Made by a program: the position numbers and the translations under genes. This document shows positions 56,457-64,000 of a stretch of DNA of 64,000 bases, in pieces. The DNA is taken from contig NZ_RPEM01000004.1 in assembly GCF_004745575.1 (NCBI RefSeq), forward strand, positions 186,001 through 250,000, in the 5' to 3' direction. Each line of letters starts with the position of its first letter. Position 1 is the stretch's first letter. The DNA comes from Pseudotabrizicola sediminis (GTDB lineage: Bacteria > Pseudomonadota > Alphaproteobacteria > Rhodobacterales > Rhodobacteraceae). The notes beneath the pieces are model-generated. The model searched no databases. It worked only from the letters and a program-made list of their open reading frames with translations, and was not told the origin of the DNA.

Positions 56457-57494
56457 TCAGGTCCAGTCCAGCACGACCTTGCCGCTGGAGCCTGCGCGCA
56501 TCACCTCGAACCCGTCGCGGAACTGGTCGACGGGGAAGCGGTGGGTGATGACGCGGCGGATATCCAGCCCGTTTTCCAGCATGGCAATCATCTTGTACCA
56601 GGTCTCGAAAATCTCGCGGCCGTAGACGCCTTTCAGGGTGATGGCCTTGAACACGATCCGGCTCCAGTCCACCGGGGATTTGCCGGGGGGAATGCCGAGC
56701 ATGGCGATGCGGCCGCCCATGACAAGGTTTTCGATCATCTGGTCGAGCGCGGCCTGATTGCCCGACATTTCCATGCCGACATCAAACCCCTGCTTCATCT
56801 TCAGCCGGGTTTCCACCTCGCGCAGATCCTGTTTCAACACGTTGACCGGCACCACGTCGGCGACTTGCGCCGCCAGATCGAGACGGTCCTGATTGACATC
56901 GGTGATCACCACATGGCGCGCGCCGACGTGGCGGGCGACGGCGGCGGCCATGATGCCGATGGGGCCGGCGCCGGTGATCAGCACATCTTCACCCACCAGA
57001 TCAAAGGACAGCGCAGTGTGCACCGCGTTGCCCAAGGGGTCGAGGATGGCGCCGATGTCATCGTCGATCTCGTCCGGCAGGGGCACCACGTTGAAGGCGG
57101 GCAGCGACAGGTACTCTGCAAAGGCGCCCTGTTCATTCACCCCGATGCCGCGCGTGGCGGGATCAAGGTGGAACTTGCCCGCGCGCGATTGACGCGACTG
57201 GTTGGAAATCAGGTGCCCTTCGCCCGAACAGCGCTGGCCGATGGCAAGGCCGGTGACGTTGCGGCCCAGTTCCACAATCTCGCCCGCGAATTCATGGCCG
57301 GTGACGAGGCCCAGCGGCACAGTGCGGGCGGCCCAGTCATCCCAGTTCCAGATATGGATGTCAGTGCCGCAGATGCCGGTCTTGCGGATACGGATCAGCA
57401 CATCATCGGGGCCGATTTCCGGCACTGGGCGTTGTTCCATCCAGAGTCCGGTTTCCGGTTTGGTTTTGGCCAGTGCTTTCATGTCGTTGCGCAT
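56457..57494 (-). CDS. tdh: L-threonine 3-dehydrogenase
   Basis: 345 residues, zinc-dependent medium-chain dehydrogenase. Catalytic-zinc ligands Cys42, His67, Glu68 and the NAD motif GAGPIG are present, and the sequence tracks E. coli Tdh closely ([22 protein letters not shown]-like). The structural-zinc lobe, CxxCxxC...C in E. coli, reads [18 protein letters not shown] here, with no cysteine. Start ATG 57494 overlaps the kbl stop (TGATG); ATG 57482 matches the E. coli N-terminus. Oxidises threonine to 2-amino-3-ketobutyrate for Kbl. Confidence 0.93.
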   Translation of the reverse strand: [345 protein letters not shown]

Positions 57495-58681
57495 CAGATG
57501 ACCCCTACGGCTTTGCCTGCGGCACGGAACTGATCAAGGCCGAAATCCAGATCGGCGCGCGTCAGGGCGGCGTTCATCTGGGTTCGGATACGGGCCTGCC
57601 CCTTGGGCACCACGGGGAAGAAGAAGCCCGAGACATAGACGCCCCGGTCATAAAGCGCGCTGGCCATGGCTTGTGCCAGAGGGGCTTCGCCCAGCATGAC
57701 CGGAATGATCGGGTGTTCACCGGGCAGCAAGGTGAAGCCCGCATCTGCCAGGCCTGAACGCCAATAGCTTGCGTTGTCAAACAGCCGGGCGCGCAGGTCA
57801 TCTGCCGCCTCGACCAGATCGAGCGCCGCCAGACCTGCCGCCACGATGGCGGGGGGCAGCGCGTTGGAAAACAGGTAAGGCCGTGCGCGTTGGCGCAACA
57901 GGTCCACCACCGCTTGCGGCCCGGCGATATAACCGCCCAGCGCGCCGCCCAGCGCCTTGCCCAGCGTGCCGGTCAGGATGTCGACCGACACCCCGTGATG
58001 CGCGGGCGTGCCCCGACCCTGTGGACCCATGAAGCCGGTTGCGTGGCAATCATCCACCATGGTCAGCGCGCCGTATGTTTCAGCCAGCGCGGTGATGGCG
58101 GGCAGGTTGGCAAGATAACCATCCATCGAGAACACGCCATCGGTGGCGATCAGGATGTGGCGGGCACCATCCGCGCGGGCGGCCTGCAATTGCGCCTCCA
58201 GATCGGCCATGTCGGAATTGGCGTAACGGTAGCGCTTGGCCTTGCACAGCCGGATACCGTCGATGATCGAAGCGTGGTTCAGCGCATCCGAGATGACCGC
58301 ATCCTCGGGGCCCAGTAGCGGTTCGAACAGGCCGCCGTTGGCATCGAAACAGGCGGCGAAAAGGATGGAGTCGTCCATGTGCAGAAACTGCGCGATCCGC
58401 TGTTCCAGCTTACGGTGCAGATCCTGGGTGCCGCAGATGAAGCGCACAGAGGCCATGCCGAACCCGTGATCGTCAAGCGCACGATGGGCAGCGGCGATCA
58501 GCGCCGGGTCGTTTGCAAGCCCCAGATAGTTGTTTGCGCACAGGTTCAGCAGCGGGCGCCCCGCCACCGTGACATGCGCCGACTGTGGCGATGACATGAT
58601 ACGTTCGCGCTTGAGCAGGCCTTGCGCTTCAATCTCGGCCAACGTCTGGCCAATCTGGCGAAGGAAGTCGGTGCGCGACAT
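57494..58681 (-). CDS. kbl: 2-Amino-3-ketobutyrate CoA ligase
   Basis: 395 residues of the alpha-oxoamine synthase family. [17 protein letters not shown] near the N-terminus, [16 protein letters not shown] (PLP Asp region) and [12 protein letters not shown] with the Schiff-base Lys. It cleaves 2-amino-3-ketobutyrate to glycine and acetyl-CoA. Operon with tdh. A TCCG-N6-CGGA palindrome lies 71 bases upstream of its start. Confidence 0.94.
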
Positions 58682-58751
58682 CAGTCTCTCCTTCTTGTAC
58701 GATGGGAATGTTGGGCAAGCAGAGCGTGAATGTCAATATAAAAGAATATCG

Positions 58752-58765
58752 TCCGTTATTACGGA
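58752..58765. promoter_or_regulatory. Operator-like palindrome upstream of kbl, copy B
   Basis: TCCGTTATTACGGA, 13 of 14 bases identical to copy A at 54331. It is embedded in an AT-rich segment (ATATAAAAGAATATCG precedes it) in the promoter position for kbl-tdh. The rest of the 480-base gap up to opgG shows no gene; TATAAC at 59109-59114 is a possible -10 for opgG. Confidence 0.55.
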
Positions 58766-59161
58766 TGTTGGAGCGCGACGCAGACCCTGCTTGAGAGGCG
58801 GTGAGCGCAACCCTCTTGGACGATCAGCAAAAGGCATTTGGTGAGGGTCGCAACGAGGATTGACAGGCGGCCATTGCCCAGCCCCCGGCATTTAAACCGT
58901 GACATTCCCGCTGTTCGGCGGAAAGCAGCCATTTGTCGCAGAATATTTTGCGCCGGAACGCGGCAGCCATTGACGGCTGCGGGTCCGATACCCCATCTGC
59001 GGCATCATGAAGGCTGGGGTTTTCGGGGACATAATCGGGAAAATGCTTTGCACACGCAGCATGGCAGACTTGCATTTTGCGCATAGCAGTCGGTCTGGCG
59101 CACCCCTCTATAACCTGAGAACTTCATTGAGTTTTTACCGAATCGACGTGCGGGAGCCAAA

Positions 59162-60763
59162 ATGCCGGATATGCCGGGACAGACAGATATGATGCCGCGA
59201 CGCTCTTTCCTTGGGCTCTTAGGGACTGCTGCCCTGCTGCAGTGCAGCACCGCCCTTGTAGGCGTTGGACATGCACAGACCCCGCCCCCCACTGAGGCTG
59301 CCGGAATGCCGTTCGATTTTGACCGCCTGACAGAAGAGATGCGCAGCCTTGCCACCGCGCCGCATGCGCCGTCAGATCGGGCGACAGGGTTTTTCAGCAC
59401 CTTCAGCTATGATGATTATCAGGCAGTGCAGTTCAACCCGGAGCAGGCGCGCTGGTCAGGCACCGATGCCGGATTCCATGTGCATGCCTTCCACCTTGGC
59501 TGGCTGTTTGCCGAGCCGGTAACGATGTTCGAGGTTGAGGGCGGCGTGGCGCGCCCGATGGTGTTCAGCACCGACGATTTCCGTTATTTCGATCTTGTCC
59601 GCGACCGTGTGCCAGAACATGAGCCCCTGCCGGGGATCGCCGGGTTCCGGCTGAACGCACCGCTGAACCGGGCCGATGTGTTTGATGAGGTGGTGGCCTT
59701 CCTGGGGGCCAGCTATTTCCGCGCCGTGGGGCGCGATACCGGCTATGGCCTGTCTGCGCGCGGGCTGGCGATCAACACCGGGCTGGGCAAGCCCGAGGAA
59801 TTCCCCCGCTTTTCGCGCTTCTGGCTGGAACGGCCTGCGGCGTTTGCCCGCGATGTGGTGATCCATGCAGCACTGGAAAGCGAAAGCTGCACCGGGGCTT
59901 ACCGCTTTGTGATCCGCCCCGGCACCGATACGGTGATGGACGTGACAGCGCGGTTGTTCTTCCGCACCGAAGTGGACCAGATCGGCATCGCACCGCTGAC
60001 CTCGATGTATCTGTTTTCCGAAAAAAGCCGCACCGATTTTGACGATTTCCGCCCCGCCGTGCATGACAGCGATGGGTTGGCGATTCACCGGCGCGACGGA
60101 GACCGGAACTGGCGGCCTCTGAACAACCCGAGCCGGTTGTCTGACTCGTGGTTTATCGAGGAAAGCCCGCTTGCCTTTGGCCTGATGCAGCGGGACCGGG
60201 ACTTCGAGAATTATCAGGATGCGGTGTCGCATTATGAACGCCGCCCCTCGCTGCTGGTGGAACCTGTGGGGGAATGGGGCAAGGGCGCCGTGCGTCTGGT
60301 GGAAATCCCGACTCCGCTTGAGGTGAATGACAACATTGTGGCGTTCTGGGTGCCCGAAGCCCAGCCCGTGCCCGGCGAGATGATGGAATTTGCCTATCGC
60401 CTGCATTGGGGCGCGCTGCCGGTCGATCCGGCGGCGGACGTGGCTTTCGTCAAGGAAACGCGGGCCGGGGTTGGTGGTGTGTCGGGCGTGGAAAACACCG
60501 ATGGCAGCCGAAAGTTCGTGGTCGATTTCGCCGGAGGCTTGCTGTCGCGCTTACCGTCAGATGCCGAGGTTGACGCTGTGGTGACCATCGCAGGTGGTGA
60601 AATAGTCGTCAAAACACTGTCAAAGATTGAAAACAATGCAGTCTGGCGTTTGGTGGTGGATGTGAAGCCCAATCAGGGGGCCACGGTGGAACTTGTGGCG
60701 CATGTCGCGGGTTACGGCCGCAAGCTGACAGAAAATTGGCTCTATCAATGGATGAGCGCATGA
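59162..60763 (+). CDS. opgG: Periplasmic glucan biosynthesis protein OpgG
   Basis: 533 residues. Tat signal: RRSFLG (13-18) and a hydrophobic stretch ending GHAQ. The mature part follows the OpgG/OpgD family (FDFDRLTEEM; AFHLGWLFAEPV; SSYFRAVG-like GASYFRAVGRDTGYGLSARGLAI; SMYLFSEKSR). It acts in the periplasm in forming or branching osmoregulated periplasmic glucans made by OpgH. First gene of opgGIHC; its stop overlaps the next start (ATGA). Confidence 0.93.
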   Translation: MPDMPGQTDMMPRRSFLGLLGTAALLQCSTALVGVGHAQTPPPTEAAGMPFDFDRLTEEMRSLATAPHAPSDRATGFFSTFSYDDYQAVQFNPEQARWSGTDAGFHVHAFHLGWLFAEPVTMFEVEGGVARPMVFSTDDFRYFDLVRDRVPEHEPLPGIAGFRLNAPLNRADVFDEVVAFLGASYFRAVGRDTGYGLSARGLAINTGLGKPEEFPRFSRFWLERPAAFARDVVIHAALESESCTGAYRFVIRPGTDTVMDVTARLFFRTEVDQIGIAPLTSMYLFSEKSRTDFDDFRPAVHDSDGLAIHRRDGDRNWRPLNNPSRLSDSWFIEESPLAFGLMQRDRDFENYQDAVSHYERRPSLLVEPVGEWGKGAVRLVEIPTPLEVNDNIVAFWVPEAQPVPGEMMEFAYRLHWGALPVDPAADVAFVKETRAGVGGVSGVENTDGSRKFVVDFAGGLLSRLPSDAEVDAVVTIAGGEIVVKTLSKIENNAVWRLVVDVKPNQGATVELVAHVAGYGRKLTENWLYQWMSA

Positions 60764-60957
60764 CTATGGCACCCTTTGCCGCGACAGAAACATTTCCAGA
60801 TGTCGGAACCGGCGGCATGGACCTGTCTGTCCTTGCCCCCCCCATGGCACCGCTGGCAATGCCGAAACAAACCCTGACCCGCGAGGCCGGGCCGCTGTGG
60901 CGCGGCTTTGTCGCGGTCTTGTCCCTGCTGCGCCGGGATATGGGCCGCGTGGGGTAA
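60760..60957 (+). CDS. opgI: Small protein OpgI between opgG and opgH
   Basis: 65 residues from ATG 60760, overlapping the opgG stop (ATGA). A small gene named opgI occupies this place in the Rhodobacter sphaeroides opgGIHC operon; its function is unknown. The residues MDLSVLAPPMAPLAMPKQ look like a cytoplasmic tail, and the end (LWRGFVAVLSLLRRDMGRVG) is hydrophobic/basic. The frame is the same as opgH, separated only by TAA-GGC, so it could be a split N-terminus of OpgH. Confidence 0.7.
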   Translation: MTMAPFAATETFPDVGTGGMDLSVLAPPMAPLAMPKQTLTREAGPLWRGFVAVLSLLRRDMGRVG

Positions 60958-60960
60958 GGC

Positions 60961-62745
60961 ATGACGCTGTCCTCGGTCGCCCTGTCGCCTGTGAAACTCG
61001 ATCGCGCGACGGGCGCGCGCGCGTTTGCGCTTGCCTTCAGCCTGCTGGCGGCAACCGCTGCGGGGATGGTGTTTCACATCTACGGCGCGGCAGATGGGGT
61101 CACGGCGGTGGATCTGATCCGCTCGGGTCTGATCTTTTTGTCAACCTGGTGGTTGGCATGGGGGGCTGGCACGGCGATGCTGGGTCTGTTTTCCGGGGCA
61201 AGGCCGCCGGTACCGGAAGTTCGGGGCAAGATCGTCGGCAAGACCGTAGTGATCGTCCCGATCTACAACGAGGACCCCAGCGTCACCTTTGCCCGGATTG
61301 CCGCGATGGACGATTCCCTGCGGGCGGCAGGTGGCGGTGTGATGGTGGATTTTGCCATCCTGTCCGACACGCGGGATGAGGCGATTGCCGCCGAGGAACG
61401 CCAATGGTGCGCGCGGCTGCTTGCACGGCAGAACGGGGCGGGCCGGATCTTTTACCGCCGCAGGGTAAAGAACACCGGGCGCAAGGCGGGCAATATCGAG
61501 GAGTTCATCACCACATCGGGCCGGGCATGGGATTACGCGGTGATCCTTGATGCCGACAGCCTGATGGAGGGCGAGACGGTTCTGACCATGATCCGCCGGA
61601 TGGAGGCTGATCCGACGCTGGGCCTGCTGCAATCGCTGCCCCGAGTGATCCGGGCGCGGACGGTATTTGGCCGGGCAATGCAGTTTGCAGCCTCGTTCCA
61701 TTCGCCGGTGTTTGCCCATGGGTTGGCCGCGATGCAGGGGCGTACGGGGCCGTTCTGGGGCCATAATGCCATTGTGCGCGTTCGCGCATGGGCCGAGAGC
61801 TGTGGCTTGCCGGAACTGCCGGGACGCCCCCCGTTGGGCGGGCATATCCTGAGCCATGATTATGTCGAGGCGGCATTGCTGTCGCGCGCCGGGTGGACGG
61901 TGCGGCTGGATGATGATTTGGACGGCAGCTTTGAAGAGGGGCCGGAGAATATCGTCGATCATGCCAAGCGTGACCGGCGCTGGTGTCAGGGCAATCTGCA
62001 GCATGGCAAGGTGATCGGGGCGCCGGGGCTGAAGGGGTGGAGCCGCTTCACCCTGTTTCAGGGCATTTTCGCCTATGTAGCGCCACTGATCTGGCTGGCC
62101 TTCATCGCAGCGTCGGTCATTGCCACCGCCACCGCCAGCGGGCCGGATTACTTTCCACAGGAAAACTGGCCCTTTCCTGTGTTTCCCTATGACCAGACCG
62201 CAAAGGCCGTGGGTCTGGCTCTGGGGATCTTTGGCCTTCTGGTCATGCCCAAACTGCTGGTGGTGCTGGACGCCGCCCTGACCGGCAGGGCAGCCACCTT
62301 TGGCGGGGCCGGGGCATCGTTGCGTGCCATGTTGAGCGAGCTTTTGTTGTCATCGCTGATCGCGCCGGTGCTGCTGGCCTTTCAGAGCCGGTCTGTTGTG
62401 CAGGTCTTGCTGGGGCGCGATGGCGGCTGGCCGCCCAACAACCGTGGTGATGGGGGCCTGGATTTTGCCGAGGCCTGGGCTGCGGGTCGCTGGATCAGCG
62501 GCTGGGGACTTGTGGGGCTGGGGGTGGCGCACTTCTTTGCGCCGGCGCTGACACTGTGGTTGCTGCCGGTGCTGCTCCCGATGCTTCTGGCCCCGGTGCT
62601 GATCTGGTGGACATCGCAGCCAGCAGCCCGGGGCCGCTTTGCGGTGCCCGAGGACCGTACCCTGCCAGGAATTGTCGCGCGCCATGATGCGGTGCTGCGC
62701 GAATGGCTGGCTACCCCGGTAACGGCGGAGAAGGTCGTTGCCTGA
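60961..62745 (+). CDS. opgH: Glucan glucosyltransferase OpgH
   Basis: 594 residues, shorter than E. coli OpgH (about 850) mainly at the N-terminus. GT2 domain with VVIVPIYNEDPSVTFARIAAMDDSL, DADS (197-200) and RDRRWCQGN (QxxRW-type), and about six membrane segments. It polymerises glucose from UDP-glucose and exports the chain for OpgG. ATG 60961 follows the opgI stop by three bases; its stop overlaps opgC by 8 bases. Confidence 0.92.
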   Translation: MTLSSVALSPVKLDRATGARAFALAFSLLAATAAGMVFHIYGAADGVTAVDLIRSGLIFLSTWWLAWGAGTAMLGLFSGARPPVPEVRGKIVGKTVVIVPIYNEDPSVTFARIAAMDDSLRAAGGGVMVDFAILSDTRDEAIAAEERQWCARLLARQNGAGRIFYRRRVKNTGRKAGNIEEFITTSGRAWDYAVILDADSLMEGETVLTMIRRMEADPTLGLLQSLPRVIRARTVFGRAMQFAASFHSPVFAHGLAAMQGRTGPFWGHNAIVRVRAWAESCGLPELPGRPPLGGHILSHDYVEAALLSRAGWTVRLDDDLDGSFEEGPENIVDHAKRDRRWCQGNLQHGKVIGAPGLKGWSRFTLFQGIFAYVAPLIWLAFIAASVIATATASGPDYFPQENWPFPVFPYDQTAKAVGLALGIFGLLVMPKLLVVLDAALTGRAATFGGAGASLRAMLSELLLSSLIAPVLLAFQSRSVVQVLLGRDGGWPPNNRGDGGLDFAEAWAAGRWISGWGLVGLGVAHFFAPALTLWLLPVLLPMLLAPVLIWWTSQPAARGRFAVPEDRTLPGIVARHDAVLREWLATPVTAEKVVA

Positions 62746-63892
62746 GCTGGTCGCGCACCGGCGCGATTACCGGGTGGATCTGTTGCGGGGCGTGGCCTTG
62801 ATGATGATCTTCATCAACCACATTCCCGGCACGTTCTGGGAACATCTGACCTCGCGCAATTTCGGCTTTTCCGATGCGGCTGAAGGCTTTGTCCTGATGT
62901 CGGGCATTGCGACAGCGCTGGCCTATGGTCCGATTTTCATGCGCGACCGGACCCCGCCGATGGCGCTGGCGCTGCGGCCCTGGCGACGGGTGCTGACGCT
63001 GTGGTGGGTGCATGTGCTGGTGGTGCTGGGGATTCTGGGGCTGTTTTTCCTGACCGTGCAAGACCCTGCGGTGGCCGCAATGTCGGTGAAGCGCAACATT
63101 GCCCGGGCGCTGGAAGACCCGATGCTTTTTGTTCCGGCGCTGGTGGCCTTGAGCCATCAGTTTGCCTATGCCGATATTCTGCCGCTGTATATCGTGCTGC
63201 TGCTGGCCGCCCCGGCCATTCTGGCGGCGGGCGTGCGCTGGCCGCGCGGGCTGATGGTGGCGTCTTTGCTGCTGTGGGTGGTGGTCGGGATCTTCCGGAT
63301 CAGGGTGCCGACCTGGCCGCTGGACAACGGCTGGTTCTTCAACCCGCTGGCCTGGCAGGTGGTGTTTGTGGCGGGCGTGCTGACGGGCCTTGCGATGCGG
63401 CAGGGGCAGCGGTGGTTGCCGATGCGGGTTTGGGCGTTCCGGCTGGCCTTGGCATATCTGTGCCTCGCGGCGATCTGGGTTCAGGTGCCGGTGGTCGCAG
63501 CCTGGGGCGGGCACGGGCTGTGGATGGTGCACGAATATCTGGGCGCACCATCGGTGTTCACGTCGTTTGACAAGAGCTTTCTCCACTTGCCCCGGCTGCT
63601 GCACATTCTGGCGCTGGCCTATGTGCTGAGCGCGCTGCCCGCGCTGACGCGGCTGTCGGAAAACCCCAAACTGGCCCCTCTGGTGACGCTGGGGCAGCAT
63701 GCACTGCCGGTCTTTGCCGCCAGCACCGGTCTGGCCTATGTGGCGCAGGTGACCAAGGCGATGGTGGGGCCGTCCTTCCTGCTGGACACGGCGCTGATTG
63801 CCGCCGGATTTGCGATCTTGTTTGCGCTGGCCGGGTGGCTGAGTCTGCGCAAGACGCAGCGCGCCGCGATCCCGGTTGAGCACCGGGTCTGA
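62738..63892 (+). CDS. opgC: OpgC, membrane succinyltransferase for periplasmic glucans
   Basis: 384 residues with about ten hydrophobic segments. RDYRVDLLRGVALMMIFINHIPGTFWEHLTSRNFGFSDAAEGFV is the OpgC family opening, with the conserved Arg/His region. It transfers succinyl groups onto the glucan backbone. The start is TTG 62738, supported by GGAG at 62727-62730; no ATG precedes the conserved region. Last gene of opgGIHC. Confidence 0.92.
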   Translation: MPELVAHRRDYRVDLLRGVALMMIFINHIPGTFWEHLTSRNFGFSDAAEGFVLMSGIATALAYGPIFMRDRTPPMALALRPWRRVLTLWWVHVLVVLGILGLFFLTVQDPAVAAMSVKRNIARALEDPMLFVPALVALSHQFAYADILPLYIVLLLAAPAILAAGVRWPRGLMVASLLLWVVVGIFRIRVPTWPLDNGWFFNPLAWQVVFVAGVLTGLAMRQGQRWLPMRVWAFRLALAYLCLAAIWVQVPVVAAWGGHGLWMVHEYLGAPSVFTSFDKSFLHLPRLLHILALAYVLSALPALTRLSENPKLAPLVTLGQHALPVFAASTGLAYVAQVTKAMVGPSFLLDTALIAAGFAILFALAGWLSLRKTQRAAIPVEHRV

Positions 63893-64000
63893 ACCGACGG
63901 ACTTTCACATCGTAGCGCGGCATATCCCGGCGCGCCGCGAAACGGCCCGTCGCGCGGAAAGCGCCACCTTCATTGCCATCCGGTCAGGGCGAGCCGTGGC
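63893..64000. other. Window end downstream of opgC
   Basis: The last 108 bases hold no frame I can support. No clear T-tailed hairpin follows opgC. Confidence 0.4.

Noticed and set aside
63558-63923. Minus-strand frame at the window end
   Set aside because: Mostly antisense to opgC, Arg/Ser/Pro-rich and without domain similarity.

Overview
The window is a GC-rich, densely packed alphaproteobacterial chromosome segment. Family content and gene order point to Rhodobacteraceae (a Rhodobacter/Gemmobacter/Tabrizicola-like organism): an opgG-opgI-opgH-opgC operon as described in Rhodobacter sphaeroides, a nasTS-nrt-nirBD-nasA assimilatory nitrate locus, a HutC-type histidine locus with both HutF and HutG, and glycine betaine monooxygenase. 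I place it by content only; there is no rRNA gene. I saw no tRNA, CRISPR array, insertion sequence or phage gene.

Layout. 1-4260 (minus strand): a dienelactone-hydrolase-family gene cut by the window edge, then a decayed phosphate-transport remnant: pstS lacking its 5' part, intact pstC, and pstA split by an in-frame TGA, with no pstB or phoU. 4429-16271 (plus): a polyamine/opine-type ABC transporter (ATPase, two permeases, binding protein), amidase, YtcJ-like amidohydrolase, RidA, DUF1028 protein, LysR regulator, FMO-like flavoprotein and a Rieske oxygenase, which looks like an uncharacterised organic-nitrogen catabolic island. 16335-24217: histidine utilisation, hutC on plus, hutI-H-G-U-D on minus with stop/start overlaps, hutF divergent, and a GTATATAC palindrome between hutI and hutF. 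24361-28687: a five-gene envelope-lipid glycosylation module (metallophosphoesterase, GT21-like glycosyltransferase, DedA protein, GT2, NAD-epimerase).

28729-39932 (minus): nitrate assimilation in the order nasT-nasS, leader, nrtABD, nirB, nirD, nasA, cobA. The leader before nrtA carries two tandem hexaloop hairpins and a mutually exclusive terminator, the architecture recognised by ANTAR proteins such as NasT. 40265-42580: gbcA-gbcB. 42806-46574: sulfate ABC transporter cysA-sbp-cysT-cysW, ending in a strong terminator. 46898-51068: ugpBAEC glycerol-3-phosphate transporter behind Pho-box-like repeats. 51108-52734: EamA exporter and a divergent XRE-cupin regulator.

52740-54300 is a gene graveyard: a MATE-exporter C-terminus, an ABC-permease scrap and a flavin-monooxygenase middle are joined end to end. 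54432-58681: a class V PLP enzyme with divergent Lrp-family regulator, then kbl-tdh for threonine catabolism. Two nearly identical palindromes (TCCG-N6-CGGA) lie beside the graveyard and ahead of kbl. 59162-63892: opgGIHC for synthesis and succinylation of osmoregulated periplasmic glucans.

The overall theme is acquisition and breakdown of nitrogen (polyamine-like compounds, histidine, nitrate, betaine, threonine), sulfur and phosphorus sources. The most notable observations are the pst decay, the pot-amidase-Rieske island, the glycolipid module, the ANTAR leader, the mosaic pseudogene block, the shared operator and the in-frame opgI/opgH arrangement.
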